Source: Monoplex corrugatus (lineage: Eukaryota > Mollusca > Gastropoda > Littorinimorpha > Ranellidae). From it: a DNA stretch of 64,000 bases. Of the stretch, positions 11,365 to 22,752 are shown in pieces. The stretch is taken from positions 27,645,685 through 27,709,684 of the forward strand of contig JAPXFY010000015.1 in the NCBI GenBank assembly GCA_030674185.1. Direction: 5' to 3'. The first letter of the stretch is position 1; each line of letters starts with the position of its first letter. The notes under the pieces were generated by a model, which made no database searches, was not told where the DNA came from, and was given only the letters and a program-made list of their open reading frames with translations. The translations under genes and the position numbers were made by a program.

Positions 11365-11697
11365 AAGAATGTTGAGAGTTCTATGGACAACAAAGAAAAC
11401 AAATGAGACAGTCTTGAAGGAGGCAGAAACAAGATGATCATTAACAAAGAAGATTAGGAAAAGATAAGCAACATTTAGAGGACATTTTATGAGGAAAGGG
11501 GAATTAGAGCACCTGGCCACAACAGGGAAGTTGGGGGAAAGAGAACACCAGGTAGACACAGGGAGAAAATACTGGACGGATTTGCAGGGTGGCTGAGAAC
11601 AGAGAGGGTAGGAGATGTACTTGCAGCGACAGGGGATAGATTCGTGTGGAGGGCTATGATCGCCAACGCCATGCGGTAGGGCACATGATGATGATGA
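11365..11697 (+). pseudogene. LINE ORF2 3' end, 5'-truncated
   Basis: Plus-strand remnant of a LINE ORF2 C-terminus. It reads MLRVLWTTKKTNETVLKEAE, then a stop, then KKIRKR, ATFRGHFMRKGELEHLATTG and, after a frameshift, RERILDGFAGWLRTERVG, DVLAATGDRF and ANAMR followed by UAG. The same family, more complete, is present at 18602-18925 in the opposite orientation. There the matching codon after AMR is CAA (Gln), and the frame continues Gly-Thr-stop. The short (ATG)n tract after GGGCAC looks like the microsatellite-type 3' end of this LINE rather than a poly(A). Confidence 0.8.
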
Positions 11698-11767
11698 TCA
11701 TGACGGAATGAGAATTATTATGCGCAACTGGTCTTGATTTTGCATTACATTGTTGCATAGGCATTAT

Positions 11768-11838
11768 GACAGACAGACAGGCAGACAGACCGACAGACCG
11801 ACAGACCGACAGACCGACAGACAGACAGACAGACAGCC
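11768..11838. repeat. (GACA)/(GACC) microsatellite
   Basis: Alternating ACAGACAG and ACCGACAG units. Confidence 0.9.
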
Positions 11839-12132
11839 ACAAAAGATAGACAAAGCGTTGAATGTGGGTGGAAGTGGAGCGCACACCTCTCTCTCTCACC
11901 CCCTTCCTTCTTCTGCCTCCCTCTCTCCCCTTCCCGACAAGTGGGCACCAATTCAGGAAATGACAAATGTCGCTTGCAGATCAAATTAAAATTGGAAGCG
12001 TTTCAGAAAGAGGCTCGGGTTGTGTCAGAGAACGGACCAAGTATTTAGAGTGTAATTGTCTTTTTTGTCCCTATTTGTCTGTGTTCTTATTCTTTTATTG
12101 TCCTTGTTTCTCCTTTTTTGTTTTGTTTAAAT

Positions 12133-12221
<89 letters not shown>

Positions 12222-12432
12222 TGTGTGTATGTGTGTGTGTGCGCGTGTGTGTATGTGTGTATGTGTGTGTGTATGCGTATGTGTATGTGTGTGTGTTTGT
12301 GTGTGTGTGTGTGTTTGTTTGTGTGTGTCTGTGTGTGTGTCTGTGTGTGTGTGGTATGTGTGTTGTGTGTGCGTGTGTGTGTATATGTGTGTCTGTGTGC
12401 GTGTGTGTCTGTGTGCGTGTGCATTCGCGAGC
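12133..12432. repeat. (GT)n tract with GTAT, GCGT and GTTT interruptions
   Basis: About 300 bp of GT-rich simple repeat. It is pure at first (to about 12213) and then increasingly interrupted. Frames on both strands are open only because of the repeat. Confidence 0.95.
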
Positions 12433-12777
12433 GCGTGCGTGAGCGCATGTGTGCAGGAAAGTAGTGTCTTCCTTTATGGTGAAGAATTGTTTTCATTTCT
12501 GTCATTTTCAGCCTCCTTTGTCCCAGTGGTTGTTGAAATGTATTAACTGTTCCTGTCTTTGTTGTCCCTTTTCTTTCTTCACAAGTTAAATGCAACAAGC
12601 ATACTTTGGACGTGGATCGTTGGCGTTATGGAAGTGAAATCATGGTGATGATGATGCATTGTGTATTAATTGGCATTGATAAACACATATTTTCAGAATT
12701 CGTTCAAATTATAAAGCATGCATGCACTTAAGTCTTAAACCAGACTGGCAGTTGGGCTGGATTCGATTTTGATCTAT
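12433..12777. other. Region without a supported gene
   Basis: Unique AT-rich sequence with no convincing open frame, repeat or regulatory signature. Confidence 0.45.
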
Positions 12778-12893
12778 TCATTCATTCATTCATTCATTTA
12801 TTTGTTTGTTTGTTTGTTTGTTTGTTTGTTTGTTTATTTGTCTGTTTATTAATTAATTAATTAATTCATTCATTCATTCATTCATTTATTGTC
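12778..12893. repeat. Compound tetranucleotide microsatellite
   Basis: In order: (ATTC)n, (TTTG)n, a TTTATTTG transition, (TTAA)n, then (ATTC)n again. The outer blocks share the same motif. Confidence 0.9.
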
Positions 12894-13230
12894 TAACCAT
12901 TACTACGATGGCATCCATTTTCTTTTTTTCTGTTTAGGTCTTATAATCATTGTCATGATTGTGATTATGAATTATTGTTTTTATTTCCCACATGATATTG
13001 CCATTTCTAGCGACAGGCACCTTGACCAACACTCAAGGTTTATGGTTGTGGGGATGGAGAGAGAGAGGGGGGGGGGGGGAGAGAAAAATACCTGTAGCTA
13101 CGACTGCATTCCAAGCATCGTGTACAAGATGTGGAGTCTGGAATCACAGGCTAGCAAGGCTTTGTCTCGTGTGAATTGCCATTTGAAGCGGCTCGTGCTT
13201 TACTGCTGAATTCAAGAGACAATAGGGAAA

Positions 13231-13737
13231 CTGTAGCCATGCAGTTGCCTTGTCGGACTTCCAACCGGATGGTTCGAGTTTAATTCTGCCCGACAGCATC
13301 TGGTAGGTAAAGGGCAGAGTTTTTTTTCCAAGCTGTGGCTAGTTGGTAAAGGGCAGATTTTTTCCCAATCTGTAGCTAGTAGGTAAATAGCAGACTTTTT
13401 TTCAGTCTGTGGTAAGTGTGTACAGGGCAGAAATATTTTTCCAGTCTGTGGCTTGTAGGTAAATGGCAGAAATTTTTTTCCAATCTGCGGCTACTAGACA
13501 AAGGAAAGAATTTTTTTTTCCAATCTGCGGCTAGTAGGTAAAGGGCAGAATTTTTTCCAATCTGCGGCTAGTAGGTAAAGGGCAGAATTTTTTCCAATCT
13601 GCGGCTAGTAGGTAAAAGGCAGATTTTTTTCAGTCTTTCAGGACAACATGTGTGCAGACGTCAGGGCCTGAACCACCCCTTGGCATGTCTATGCATGCAG
13701 AACATCAAATATTTACGGTAAAAATAATTAAATGCAT
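13231..13737 (+). mobile_element. tRNA-derived SINE with internally expanded repeat
   Basis: The head resembles a tRNA: a degenerate A box near 13233-13246 (TAGCCATGCAGTTG), then CCTTGTCGGACTTCCAACCG, and a B box GGTTCGAGTT at 13271-13280, followed by CTGCCCGACAGCATCTGGTAG. The downstream core (13640-13737) has ACATGTGTGCAGACGT, GCCTGAACCACCCCTTGGC, ATGCATGCAGAACATCAAAT and ATGCATGTC. This head-and-core order matches a SINE that I know as widespread in molluscs, where the AAGGG...TTTTTTCC piece between them normally occurs once. Here it is amplified to more than eight units (separate entry). RNA polymerase III would transcribe an active copy. This one is diverged, and no clear target-site duplication is visible. 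Confidence 0.65.
13300..13640. repeat. 37-bp minisatellite inside the SINE
   Basis: About 8.5 units of TTTTTTCCAATCTGCGGC plus TAGTAGGTAAAGGGCAGAA, each separated by a T run of 6-9. Units near 13500-13610 are nearly identical, whereas those at the 5' side are diverged. Confidence 0.9.
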
Positions 13738-13756
13738 GTCATTATTGATAATGAAA

Positions 13757-13941
13757 GGAAACAACAGGAAAGCTGGAGGGAAAGAGAACACCAGGTAGAC
13801 CCAGGGAGAAAATATTGGACGAACTTGCAGGGTGGCTGAGGACGGAGAGGGTGGGAGACGTACTTGCAGCGACAGGGGATAGATTCGTGTGGAGGGTCAT
13901 CATCGCCAACGCCATGCGGTAGGGCACATGATGATGATGAT
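13757..13941 (+). pseudogene. LINE ORF2 3' end, same family as 11.4 kb
   Basis: This reads TTGKLEGKRTPGRPREKILD, ELAGWLRTERVGDVLAA, TGDRFVWRVIIANAMR and then UAG, followed by GGGCAC and (ATG)n. It is intact in one frame over about 50 codons, so it is younger or less decayed than the 11.4-kb copy. It carries the same in-frame UAG after AMR. Only the last part of ORF2 is present, a strong 5' truncation. It begins directly after the SINE. Confidence 0.8.
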
Positions 13942-14026
13942 GTCATTATTCGGTGTCATGAAAACGGCGAAATTATACACAGTGTGTACTCTTCCTAAAT
14001 TCTCCCTTCACCAGCTTCAAGCTCTA

Positions 14027-15303
14027 CTGACTTGTGACTTCTTTCTTGATTCACGCTGGTATCACAGATAGGAGAGCATGCTGCACGTACAAAGGCAGGT
14101 ACTCCCTGTCACCTCCCTTGTGCCTTGGAGTTATCTATCACACGGCGCAACTGCATAATCCTTGGGGACTGAAGGAGACATTCATTGTTAGAAACAGATG
14201 AAAAGACAGGTGGGTGCAGTACTAGGTGTGGATCTACTGGTGAGCTTTAATTGCGGTATTACTGTCACGTCCAATTTTCATCATGGAGAATTTGTTCCGT
14301 CCTCTAAGAAGGGGATGGAGGAGGAGGAAAAGGGGAGTTGGGTAGGTTAGGAGACATGGATGAAGAGAGACAGAGAGAAGAGCATTTTGTGTGACTGAAG
14401 ATGTCTCATTAATGGATTGGATTGGACTGTTTTTGTTTCTTTGTTTGTTTTTGCGACGAAATTTTTCTGTGTGAGATGAGAGCCGCTGTGTTCAGGAAAA
14501 GCGCTTGGCCAATATGGCACCTTCCTTTGACTATTTCTTTTCTTCTATACGCACAGGTTTATATCTAAATGGACTGTTTTATCAGAACTTTGCCAGAAAC
14601 GATCCTTTAGTTGCCATGGGGTCTGTAACATGTGCTAAGTGCATGCTGCACACAGAATTTCAGTCTATTGTCTCGTCCAGAAGACTAATACAATAACTAA
14701 GCCATCATTCAGGATCCTCACCTCCCCACCCCGCCCCGTAGGGATGCCTGGAACTCTTTCAGTAAAATAGTATCCCCACCTTCTGGAAATTCTACGCTAG
14801 AAATTTCCGCTTTTCTGTCACTCTCTTTGTTTCTGCCTTGTTCCTTTGCTTTCTGTCATTTCTTCCTATCTTTTTCTGCCTTGCTGGTCCATTCACCTGT
14901 ATGTGGTCGATAAAGTCTTACGTACTTTTTCCTAGGACCGATAACTGGGTATTAAGTGCATTTTTGGCTCTAGGGAGGTGAGATATGCGGAGCAATTTTA
15001 GGTAGTTTATGCCTGTTTTTATATGTTTTAGTGTGCTTAGGTATGCTTAAATTTGTATTCAAGTATGTTCTTTAAATCCCCTGTGCGATAAATTGGACGG
15101 AGTGGTCAACGCCAGGGGCATGTCCTTAGATTATGTGCGCAAATGCATAGGTATGTGTACTTAATTTTCTTTTCTTTTTTCTTCCTGTTGAAGTTGTGTA
15201 TGTTTTGAAGCAGTTATAGCCCTGGTACTGGCCTACGCGGTCTGCTGGGCTTTAAACAACCATGACAATACATTCAGGATCTAGTGGAAGAGGCAGAGGG
15301 AGT
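14027..15303 (+). other. Non-repetitive part of copy A, no gene recognised
   Basis: This stretch is identical in the second copy at 23007-24283 as far as I can read. A 63-codon open frame (14505-14696) is present twice but has no recognisable feature. The stretch CTGGTACTGGCCTACGCGGT followed by CTGCTGGGCTTTAAACAAC at 15219-15257 resembles the 3' end of molluscan SINEs known to me. It could be a SINE tail, at low confidence. Confidence 0.4.
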
Positions 15304-15496
15304 TCGTGTGTGTGTGTGTGTGTGTATGTGTGTGTGTGTGTATGTATGTATGTGTGTGTATGTGTGTGTGCATGTGTGTGTGTGTGTATGTGTGTATGGT
15401 GTATGTGTGTATGTATGTGTGTGTATGTATGTGTGTGTATGTATGTATATGTGTGTGTATGTGTGTATATGTGTGTGTCTGTGTTGTGTATGTGTA

Positions 15497-15544
<48 letters not shown>

Positions 15545-15748
15545 ATATGTGTGTGTATGTGTGTGTGTGTGTATGTGTGCATGTGTGTGCATGTATATTA
15601 TGTGCGTGTGTGTGTGTGTGCATATGTGTGTGTGTGTGTATGTGCGTACGTGTGTATGTGTGTGTATGTGCGTATGTGTGTGTATGTGTGTGCGCGTGTA
15701 TGTGTGTGTATGTGCGTATGTGTTGTGTGTGTCTGTGTGTGTGTGTTG

Positions 15749-15790
<42 letters not shown>
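15304..15790. repeat. (GT)n/(GTAT)n then (CAT)n microsatellite, copy A
   Basis: GT-rich repeat with frequent TATG interruptions to about 15749, then about 13 CAT units. The counterpart in copy B is at 24284-24768 with different lengths. Open frames of 100-190 codons here are repeat artefacts. Confidence 0.95.
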
Positions 15791-15791
<1 letters not shown>

Positions 15792-16035
15792 CATCAGTAC
15801 TGAACAGAAGACAATGGCTTCCTCAGTTATTTAGTTTTGTGGGCAGATTGTAATGCTTGTTTGGTTTTGTTTTTGTTTGTTCATTTTGTTTTCTTTTGTT
15901 TTGTTGCGGTTGGTGATATTGTTGATGTTGCTCATCTCTTTTTTTTTCTTTTCTTGAGAATAATTTTGATGTCATTTTATTATCATTTTCTTCTGATTTC
16001 TTCTTTTTTCTTTAAATGTTTGGATCTATTTCTTT

Positions 16036-16071
16036 GACGTGTGTGTGTGTGTGCATGCGTGCGTGTGTGTC

Positions 16072-16112
<41 letters not shown>

Positions 16113-16203
16113 GGGAAAGAGTGTTTAAGGGTGTGTATATATGTGATTGTGTGAATGTGAGTGTTTGTGAGCGTGTGTGTGTTTGTGTGTGTGTGTGTGT
16201 GTG

Positions 16204-16236
<33 letters not shown>

Positions 16237-16259
16237 TGAGTCTGAGTGTGTGTGTGTGT

Positions 16260-16318
<59 letters not shown>

Positions 16319-16339
16319 TGAGTCTGAGTGTGTGTGTGT

Positions 16340-16396
<57 letters not shown>
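16036..16396. repeat. (GT)n with (GA)n block, copy A
   Basis: GT repeats containing one GA block (about 16074-16110) and a repeated interruption GTGAGTGAGTCTGAGTG (near 16230 and 16314). That makes an approximately 82-bp higher-order unit. Confidence 0.95.
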
Positions 16397-16398
<2 letters not shown>

Positions 16399-17116
16399 TT
16401 CCTTTTGTTTTTATGAGTGTCAGTCTTTTTAAACATTTTCTTAAGTAGTCAACAATTGTCTGGGTAACAAGAATCCTTTTCAATGGCACTAAAGATGCGC
16501 GAGTGTTGATTAGCCTGCTTGTTTTTCTGAACCATTTTCTGGTGCGTGTGTAGCCTACATCTAGTTGTCTCTTTACATTTGTAGATCATGTGCTCCGACC
16601 CACAGTCTGCATAATGCCATCGTGTTTTCAGAACTTGTGGTATCCGTTACACATCATAGCTCTGAAATGTAGACGGCTAAGTGTTATTGCAGAAATAGCA
16701 TCTAGACATGTTTGTACAAATTCAGCTACACTATCTGAATTTTGGTGGGAGTTCATCTTGTATCACAAAGTTGCTCGAAATGTTAAGGTTCCCGCTTGTC
16801 TGTCCATTATTCTTGTTTTAATTGCTACCAAATAAATTTAAATGTTCGCCAGGGCTGTCATCAGCGCAAATATGAAACATCGAATGAATAGCATGATAAA
16901 CGGTTTTTTTTGTTACCATAATAGCAAATTGCTTAAAGTTTGGACGACATTGCTTGTAAAACTAAAATATGAACATATGTTAGCATTCATTCAGCTGAAG
17001 AGAATTACCAGTTATATTACATGATTTCTTTCGAAGGTAGAGAGAGAGTTTTGTTGATGTAATAATATCCGTGTAATACAGCTTTTTCCGATGTGGACTA
17101 ACCACTGTATATCATC
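16397..17116. other. Unique sequence of copy A, no gene recognised
   Basis: AT-rich. An 81-codon frame (16590-16835) is conserved in copy B (25575-25820) only because the copies are almost identical. The only unambiguous single-base difference that I found between the copies in unique sequence lies here (T at 16934, C at 25918). Confidence 0.45.
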
Positions 17117-17437
17117 TCACCTGTCCATGTCACCGGCTTCAGTGTTGGCCGCCGCACTCTTTGACACCACCACCTCCCTCCAGGTTGCTCTGTCTTGATT
17201 TTTGTGGACAATTTCTTGATTATTTAGTCCACTCCTTATATGAATTTGGAGGTCTGCCTTTCTTTCTTTTTGCCACTGTTTTTCCTTGAAAAATGGATGC
17301 CATGAGATCTGTATTCTTGCTGCGTGACACATGGCCAATGTATTTCAGTCTTCTCTTGTTGATGTCTGCTAGTAGTTTTCTGGTGGTATCAAATTTTTCC
17401 AGGATACTTTCATCAGTTCTTCTATCTGTCCATTGCA
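17117..17437 (-). pseudogene. LINE ORF2 C-terminal remnant (second family), copy A
   Basis: The minus strand reads VQWTDRRTDESILEKF, then ADINKRRLKYIGHVSRSK, NTDLMASIFQGKTVAKRKKG and RPP. After a frameshift near 17245 it reads SGLNNQEIVHKNQDRATW, REVVVSKSAAANTEAGDMDR and a stop. The KRRLKYIGH and (K/R)GRPP boxes are typical of the region after the reverse transcriptase in several animal LINEs. The sequence is clearly a different family from the GKLEGKR type at 18602-18925. Only the C-terminal ~100 residues remain. Confidence 0.8.
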
Positions 17438-18056
17438 CATTGAATTCTTTATAAAAATGGTGGTAGTTCAGAACAGACAATACCTAAAGGTAATTGTGTT
17501 AGTATTCGTTGTATTGCTTTCTGTTAAGACAATGTTTATACATTACATATTTGCCTTTGGGTTTATTTATATTCAGAATATCAGTAGACTGATATTGCAA
17601 CTGTTATGTAATTGTAGAATGAACTATGTTTCTTCGCATCACACAAGTCTAATGCAAGATAACTGGCTCTATTGCTTAGTAAAGTTAACAGTAGAAAAAG
17701 ATGAATATCAATGGTAATGTTATTACTATATCTTTGAGCGCAACTGAAAAAAGGATTGTTTGGGAAATGTTTATTTATTTCATGAAAAAAAAATAGCGCT
17801 AGCCTGTAGTACTGAACTATAATGGGCTTATGATTGTATTTTTTCTGGTGAGAGTCACGGAGCTATCTCCCATGTAGAATTTCTCAAACCCAACACAGTT
17901 TGCGCTACCCATTCAGCTAGCATAGACGCAGCCACAAAGCATAAAGTGGTAAGCTCAGAACATAATATATATATATGTGTGTGTGTGGGGGTATGTGTAT
18001 GTTTGTGTGTGTGTGTGTGTATGTATGTGTGTGTGTGTGGGGGATGTGTATGCTTG

Positions 18057-18087
<31 letters not shown>

Positions 18088-18601
18088 GTGATGGGGGGGA
18101 TGGGGGGGGGGTATGTGAGTGAGTGTGTGCTAGAAGCAAAATGGTTGCACTCTGAAATTTCCAATAAATGAAGAAGTTTTGTATTGCATCGTGGTGTGTT
18201 GTATTTCTTGCAAGAAGCCCTCGGCTGTTTAACGACCTGAAATTCCTCGAGATCATCCAACTGTCAGCTGATTAACCAGCAGTTGCCTTATCTCTAATAT
18301 AGTAAAGAGATCATTGTCGAAAGCTTCCCATTAACTAAGGAATTTACTTTGCTTTAAAGCTAAGCTCCATATAAGATTTCAAAGTACTCCACTAAGGACT
18401 TACAAGTGACTCTCTGGAAATCTGTACACTACAGTGACTTAGAATGCACACGTCTTTCCCTGAAATTTGGAAATAAATGACTCCTTGCAAAATATGTATT
18501 TGTCCATTACAGTGGCTCAGCATGCCAACTTCTTTCCATGAAAGTTATGCAGCTTTTGGGGAGTAGTTTTTCTTTTCACATTTGATTCACATTATCACCA
18601 T
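17438..18601. other. Unique sequence with a GT/GGGG tract, copy A
   Basis: 17970-18118 is a GT-rich tract containing runs of 7-9 G. The rest is AT-rich with no supported gene. The frame 17433-17717 has hydrophobic stretches, but it is AT-rich and has no family resemblance. Confidence 0.45.
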
Positions 18602-18925
18602 CAGGTGCCTTGCCGCATGGCGTTGGCGATTATGGGCTTCCATCTGTCTCTATCACTTGTTGCCTCAAGCATCTCTTCCACCCTCCTTGTCCCCAGTCAC
18701 TCTGCAAGTCCGTCTAGTATCTTCTCCCTGGGTCTATCCAGTGCTCTCTTTCCCTCCAGTTTTCCCGTTGTGACCAGGTGCTGCAATTCCCCTTTCCTCT
18801 TAAAATGGCCCGTAAATGTTGCCTGTCTTTTCCTAATCTTCCTTATGAGTGATCTACTTGTGTCTGCCTCCATCAAGACTGTCTCGTTTGTTTTCTTTGC
18901 TGTCCATGGAACTCTCAACATTCAC
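18602..18925 (-). pseudogene. LINE ORF2 C-terminal remnant (first family), copy A
   Basis: The minus strand reads MLRVPWTAKKTNETVL, MEADTSRSLIRKIRKRQA, TFTGHFKRKGELQHLVTTG and KLEGKRALDRPREKILDGL. After a frameshift it reaches DRDRWKPIIANAMRQGT and a stop. This is the same family as the plus-strand pieces at 11.4 and 13.8 kb, but it retains Gln where those have UAG. The LINE begins near the same MLRV position as the 11.4-kb copy. A TGATGGTGATAATG stretch follows the stop, consistent with a microsatellite-like 3' terminus. Confidence 0.8.
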
Positions 18926-19543
18926 ATACGACCATAAAATGAAGAAATAAATATGGCTTGAACAGCTTGTTTGCTTTTAGGACGTACTTATTTCCATTTA
19001 TATCTATAGTTGTGTAAACCTTTATTCCATCGTTCTTGTCACGTCCTTCTTAAAAAGTGTAACAACTAATACTTGTCCACTCATTCAAGAAATTAAAGTA
19101 CAAAAGACAAACATAGCTTCTGGCTATTTTTCATTTCTCTAAAATGGGCAGAATACTTCGTTTTATGCTCCTCATTTCCTTCAGTGGATATTTGCGTGAT
19201 CTCTCAGTATGTACAAATATGAACTGGTGTCGGGAGTGATGATGGACATGAAAACTGTACCTCATTCCTCACTTACAAACTGACAGAAACCCAATGTTTA
19301 TACATCATCCGTCTGTCATGAAAGCTCCAGTTTTGCTATTACTGTACAATTGTCGATATCTTTTATGTCCAGCATCACAATTGACTTTCCTGTGGATGAT
19401 CTTTTTCAATTACACCAGAAAAAGTGTTGTACAGGTTATCTTTTCCTTTCTGTTTTCACGCAGGTGAATGGTTTTAACTTTATAAAATTACAGAAGTTTT
19501 CATTTGATTTCATTTCTATGGTCTGTGTCCGTTTTTTTTCACA

Positions 19544-19546
<3 letters not shown>
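18926..19546. other. Unique sequence of copy A, no gene recognised
   Basis: AT-rich sequence without domain-bearing frames, repeats or RNA-gene signatures. Confidence 0.45.
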
Positions 19547-19629
<83 letters not shown>

Positions 19630-19631
19630 AG

Positions 19632-19663
<32 letters not shown>

Positions 19664-19684
19664 ACACACACACACACTATTATC

Positions 19685-19732
<48 letters not shown>

Positions 19733-19787
19733 TGTGTCTGTGTCTGTGTGTCCGTGTGTCTGTGTGTCTGTGTGTCTGTGTGTACAT
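19547..19787. repeat. Facing (CA)n and (TG)n blocks, copy A
   Basis: (CA)n at about 19547-19677, an AT-rich spacer with (TA)n, then (TG)n at 19699-19787 with regular TCTG interruptions. The two blocks are reverse complements separated by about 20 bp, so the strand could fold into one long hairpin. Confidence 0.9.
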
Positions 19788-20299
19788 TCATTTTTTTATA
19801 TTGCTTTGTATACGTGTTCTGCATGAGTGAGCGCGAAATGCTGTTTAGATAAAGTGCGTGAGGAAGGCCAATTACTACTATGATGACTACTACTAGTCGT
19901 CGTAGTAGTAGTAGTCGTAGTGGTAGTTGTGTTATCATCATCACTGTCATCGTCTATCCATCCGCCTGTGTGTCTGTAGTGTGCAAAAATAAGATATCTT
20001 CGCGAAATTTCTCAGCTGTTTGTGAACAGTACATCGTTTTGCTATTAATCGCGAATGCTTAAGTGAAGGTCCGATATCTGGACCAGGTGAATCCAGAATG
20101 TGGAAACATTCGCTTGCAGACATCATGAGGAATCGTATCTCCGATTTGATATGTCACAAACTAAAACTGTTTCTGTTTGGTAACAAGGGGAACAATTCCA
20201 GTCAGGTCCCTTAATGATTAATGATGAAATTGAAGATAACTGAAAGTCGTAGTGGCGGTTTCCGCTGTCGTTTATGCTTGTAATTTTACATTCATCATA

Positions 20300-20348
20300 C
20301 GCGCACGTACACACACACGCACGAACGCGGGCTCGCACACACATACAC

Positions 20349-20411
<63 letters not shown>

Positions 20412-20456
20412 TACATACACATACACATACACACACATGCACACACACACACACAT

Positions 20457-20532
<76 letters not shown>

Positions 20533-20652
20533 AATCTGCCTGTCTGTCTGTCTATCGAACGATCGATTTATCGACCGATAAATGTCCATATTATGTGTGT
20601 GTGTGTGTGTGTGTGTGTTGTTGTGTGTGTGTGTGTGGTACATGTGTTGCGC

Positions 20653-20698
<46 letters not shown>

Positions 20699-20702
20699 AT
20701 GT
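20300..20702. repeat. (CA)n block and facing (TG)n block, copy A
   Basis: An interrupted (CA)n at about 20300-20526 is followed by a 67-bp spacer containing TATCGAACGATCGA and TTATCGACCGATAAA, then (TG)n at 20594-20702. It is a second inverted CA/TG pair within the same unit. Confidence 0.9.
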
Positions 20703-22652
20703 GTGTGTACACTGTTTCGTTTCATTTTTTATTTGTAGAATGCTATACAGGAAACTATCATTATAAACAATAAAGTGGTTTTGCGTTGATATGATTTGAT
20801 TGACTTTCATGTATCTGACAGTGCATTGTAACTGACTTTGTGAAACACACGTGATCTTAAGTAAGTACTTTTATTCTGCATGTTTCAATGAGCGGTTAGA
20901 GGTCAAGGTTACCACAAAGCGAAAACGAGGTTACAAATGCCGGCTGTTTATTATCAACGAATTTCAACAAAATTTGGACAATGTATCGAGTCTAGCGCAC
21001 GATTCCAGACGATAAGGTTTAAATTAAAACATGGAACAAGTAAACAAACACACACACAAAAAATGGAGTGCGGAATCAAAACTTGGAAAAGATATTCATA
21101 TCTATGAAATAATCAGAATCAGATTTGGAAATGTTGGATGCTATTTAGGAAAGATGGAAATAAATCACAGGGATAGTCGAGATCAGTTGATTTTCATGGT
21201 AAATATTGCAAGAAGCGTTTTACACGGGTGCAAGTAATGACTTTTTGTATGGTTTGATGATTTTTTTTTATTGATTGGTTAATCTCATTGGTTTAAAAAA
21301 TTTGGTGTTTTCTTAAGACTGAAGTTTTGAAAAAAAAAAAAAAAAAAAAAAGACCATATTTTCTTTGTTTTCCTGTCAGAGTAGTAGTCTATGCTGCATT
21401 TCAGCCGATTTGTTACATGTGCATTTTGTCGTATAATCTTTTCTCTTTTTGGGTGATTTCAGTGTGAATGATAGTGCATTCAGGAATAAACGAAAAAAGA
21501 ACGAAGAAGAAACAACAAAAACAAAAACAAATAAACTAGGGGAAGAATCATTATAACCTGAACACAAAAATTGCTGCTAATTGTTATCGCTTCTTTATCA
21601 GACCGGGTCAATATGCCAAAGGCTCAACTACATGTAGATTAGATATTCTTTTTATGTATGAAGACACGATATGTGTATAGGCTTATTTTTGCAAGTCTGC
21701 ATTTTTGTTGTTTTAATGACTGATTTACGCATTGCCTGTTTTACCTGATTTCTTGCGCGAGTGTAACTATCGGACTATTTGTTGTTTCTAAAATGTTCAA
21801 AAGCCTTACGACTGTTTTTGAAAGTCCAACCACAGTCACATCCACATAGCTCATCGACAGTTCTGGACAGGCTACCGTGTGGAGGGTATTTTGCCAAGAA
21901 TATTTTTGGGTGGATTTAAGGAACTTTTTGGTTGTGAAAAACATAAATGGGTAGTATCTCACCTGTTTTTGTTGTTGTTGTTGTGTTTTAAAATCCAGCC
22001 AGTCACATCCACATAGCTTTTGGACAGTTGTGGACATTATGGAGGGATTGTTTCAAATCACTGTAATCATCCTTTTTCTTTCTGTAAAATGGCAACCTGA
22101 CGAGGGGGGACAGAGTGAAGTCTATACCGTTACCAAAGGCAGGAAGACGGCAAGAAACAAACATGAAACTAACGTAGTTTTCTGCAGGACGAAGATCCTT
22201 CATTTCCTAGATACAAGCTTGTAAAAGGGTGATTTTTTCTACCCAATTTTCCCTACTTTATTAGGCCCTACATGGACTCAAGGACTCATTTGTTTGTAGT
22301 AAAAATCCAAACAAAACTGTATCACACTGATTGTGCTCACTTTACAGTAAACCTGACATATTCAGTGCAAGTTTGACTCTTCTATTTCGAAGAAGAAAAA
22401 AAGTTTTAATGTCAAAGACAAATGAAATTTGCTACAAGTCGGTACATGCCTGAACTTAAGTTATCAGTCAGGATCTGCTGGTTTGTTAACCCAATTTTGA
22501 ATTGATACGTAGGTCTGTATCTTGTTATATTGTAATCGGCGACAAAAGGTAGAAAAATACATTTTTGTGTAGTAAATTGATACAAACTTGTGATTTCAAT
22601 ATAAGAAAAGACATGTGGAGAGGAAGATGTGTATGTGTGTGTGAAGGGGGAG

Positions 22653-22654
<2 letters not shown>
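20703..22654. other. Unique sequence of copy A, no gene recognised
   Basis: AT-rich, with a poly(A) run of about 22 near 21331-21352. An imperfect 46-bp direct repeat (CAGTCACATCCACATAGC core) occurs at about 21826-21871 and 21989-22033. The frame 22030-22224 begins with a hydrophobic segment reminiscent of a signal peptide (LFQITVIILFLSV), but it is short and has no other support. Confidence 0.4.
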
Positions 22655-22713
<59 letters not shown>

Positions 22714-22752
22714 GACAGACAGAGACAGACAGACAGAGACAGAGAGAGAGAT
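22655..22752. repeat. (GA)n then (GACA)n microsatellite, copy A
   Basis: GA run followed by GACA units. The counterpart in copy B is 31631-31728. Confidence 0.95.

Noticed and set aside
12095..12598. Cys-Val and His-Thr rich frames over GT tracts (also at 4.1, 15.3, 16.0, 19.5, 20.3 kb and their copies)
   Set aside because: Pure dinucleotide repeat translation on both strands, with no coding signal outside the repeat.
22030..22224. Possible small secreted peptide with a hydrophobic N-terminus
   Set aside because: The frame is short and AT-rich, overlaps an open frame on the other strand, and has no cleavage-site or family support. Its presence in both copies only reflects the duplication.
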